A stretch of 64,000 nt of DNA. It comes from Anthoceros angustus (Eukaryota; Streptophyta; Anthocerotopsida; Anthocerotales; Anthocerotaceae). The DNA lies in contig MU008158.1 in NCBI GenBank assembly GCA_010909165.1, positions 955,478 to 1,019,477 on the forward strand, read 5' to 3'. Positions 63,660 through 64,000 of the stretch are shown here, piece after piece (the first letter of the stretch is position 1; each line of letters opens with the position of its first letter). Under the pieces are notes generated by a model that did no database searches, had not been told where the DNA came from, and saw nothing but the letters and a program-made list of their open reading frames with translations. Both the position numbers and the translations under genes were made by a program.

Positions 63660-64000
63660 TTGAAGTAGAAGCAGCGGCAGTCGATTACGAGCTTGGAGGC
63701 AAATCCAAGCTTGAGAACCGAACAAACAAGTGTTTTAATCATCTTCGAATAAACTAAGTTGTTGCATGGTGCCCACTTCCTAGAATATTGGCTTCGTTGG
63801 TATTTGCACATCGTTCATATTCAACAGTTCGATGGGTTTTCAAATGGAAATTGTGAGAAAACGTCTTCTCAAAAATTTATTGCTGAAACGTTTGTAGCTG
63901 GTATAGAAAAGCACTTTGGTACTACCACTGAAAATTCATTAAACTTTGTCCACAATATGATTGCACATCAATATATATAAACTTCTAAATGACTTATTGA

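Larger units (their letters stand above)
58589..64000. other. AT-rich, repeat-filled gene-poor region
   Basis: 5.4 kb without a recognisable gene. It contains nested tandem repeats at several scales (listed separately). Open frames in it are short, and the longest repeated one (76 codons, minus strand, 62144-62374 and 63277-63507) matches nothing I know. Confidence 0.6.

Overview
This is nuclear DNA from a plant. Genes are split by many short introns (mostly 70-130 bp, GT..AG), products carry plant targeting signals, and the families are plant ones: Gnk2/DUF26 secreted proteins, a wall-associated kinase, GH3, plastid FtsH11 and ALT thioesterase. A near-complete CFAP57/WDR65-type ciliary gene, preceded by a small gene resembling CFAP144/FAM183, points to a lineage with swimming sperm. 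A compact bryophyte or lycophyte genome fits best; the species cannot be named from the sequence. Exon limits below were worked out by hand from splice sites and checked for reading phase.

Layout: the 3' end of an SDN/REXO-type exonuclease gene (1-973) meets tail-to-tail a cluster of four minus-strand Gnk2 genes (1003-4833), one of which sits in a very AT-rich island. Then come a WAK-like receptor kinase (+, 6950-9530), a DUF7733-like membrane protein (-), the small ciliary-type gene (+), CFAP57 (+, about 13593-21641, with a 600-residue disordered tail), a seven-transmembrane protein resembling the membrane half of RGS1 (-), a PDIL1-5/1-6-type disulfide isomerase ending in KDEL (+), a cysteine-cluster plant protein (-), GRWD1 (+), sphingolipid delta-4 desaturase (-), FtsH11 (+) and a class-3 lipase (-).

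From about 45.8 to 52.6 kb there is a head-to-tail segmental duplication. Each unit holds an upstream reading frame with an FRRELLAG/SRRELLAG motif and an ALT-type hotdog thioesterase. The ALT gene is frameshifted in the first unit and intact in the second. The upstream frame is open in the first unit and broken in the second. A UDP-sugar-type transporter (+) and a GH3 acyl-amido synthetase (+) follow.

The last 5.4 kb (58.6-64 kb) has no recognisable gene. It is AT-rich and made of nested repeats, including a 1.13-1.15 kb tandem duplication whose second copy differs mainly by tiny deletions. Many neighbouring genes are divergent pairs sharing 0.5-2.6 kb promoter regions. Apart from ciliary genes lying side by side, the neighbours have no evident common pathway. 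I found no tRNA, rRNA, CRISPR or complete transposon.
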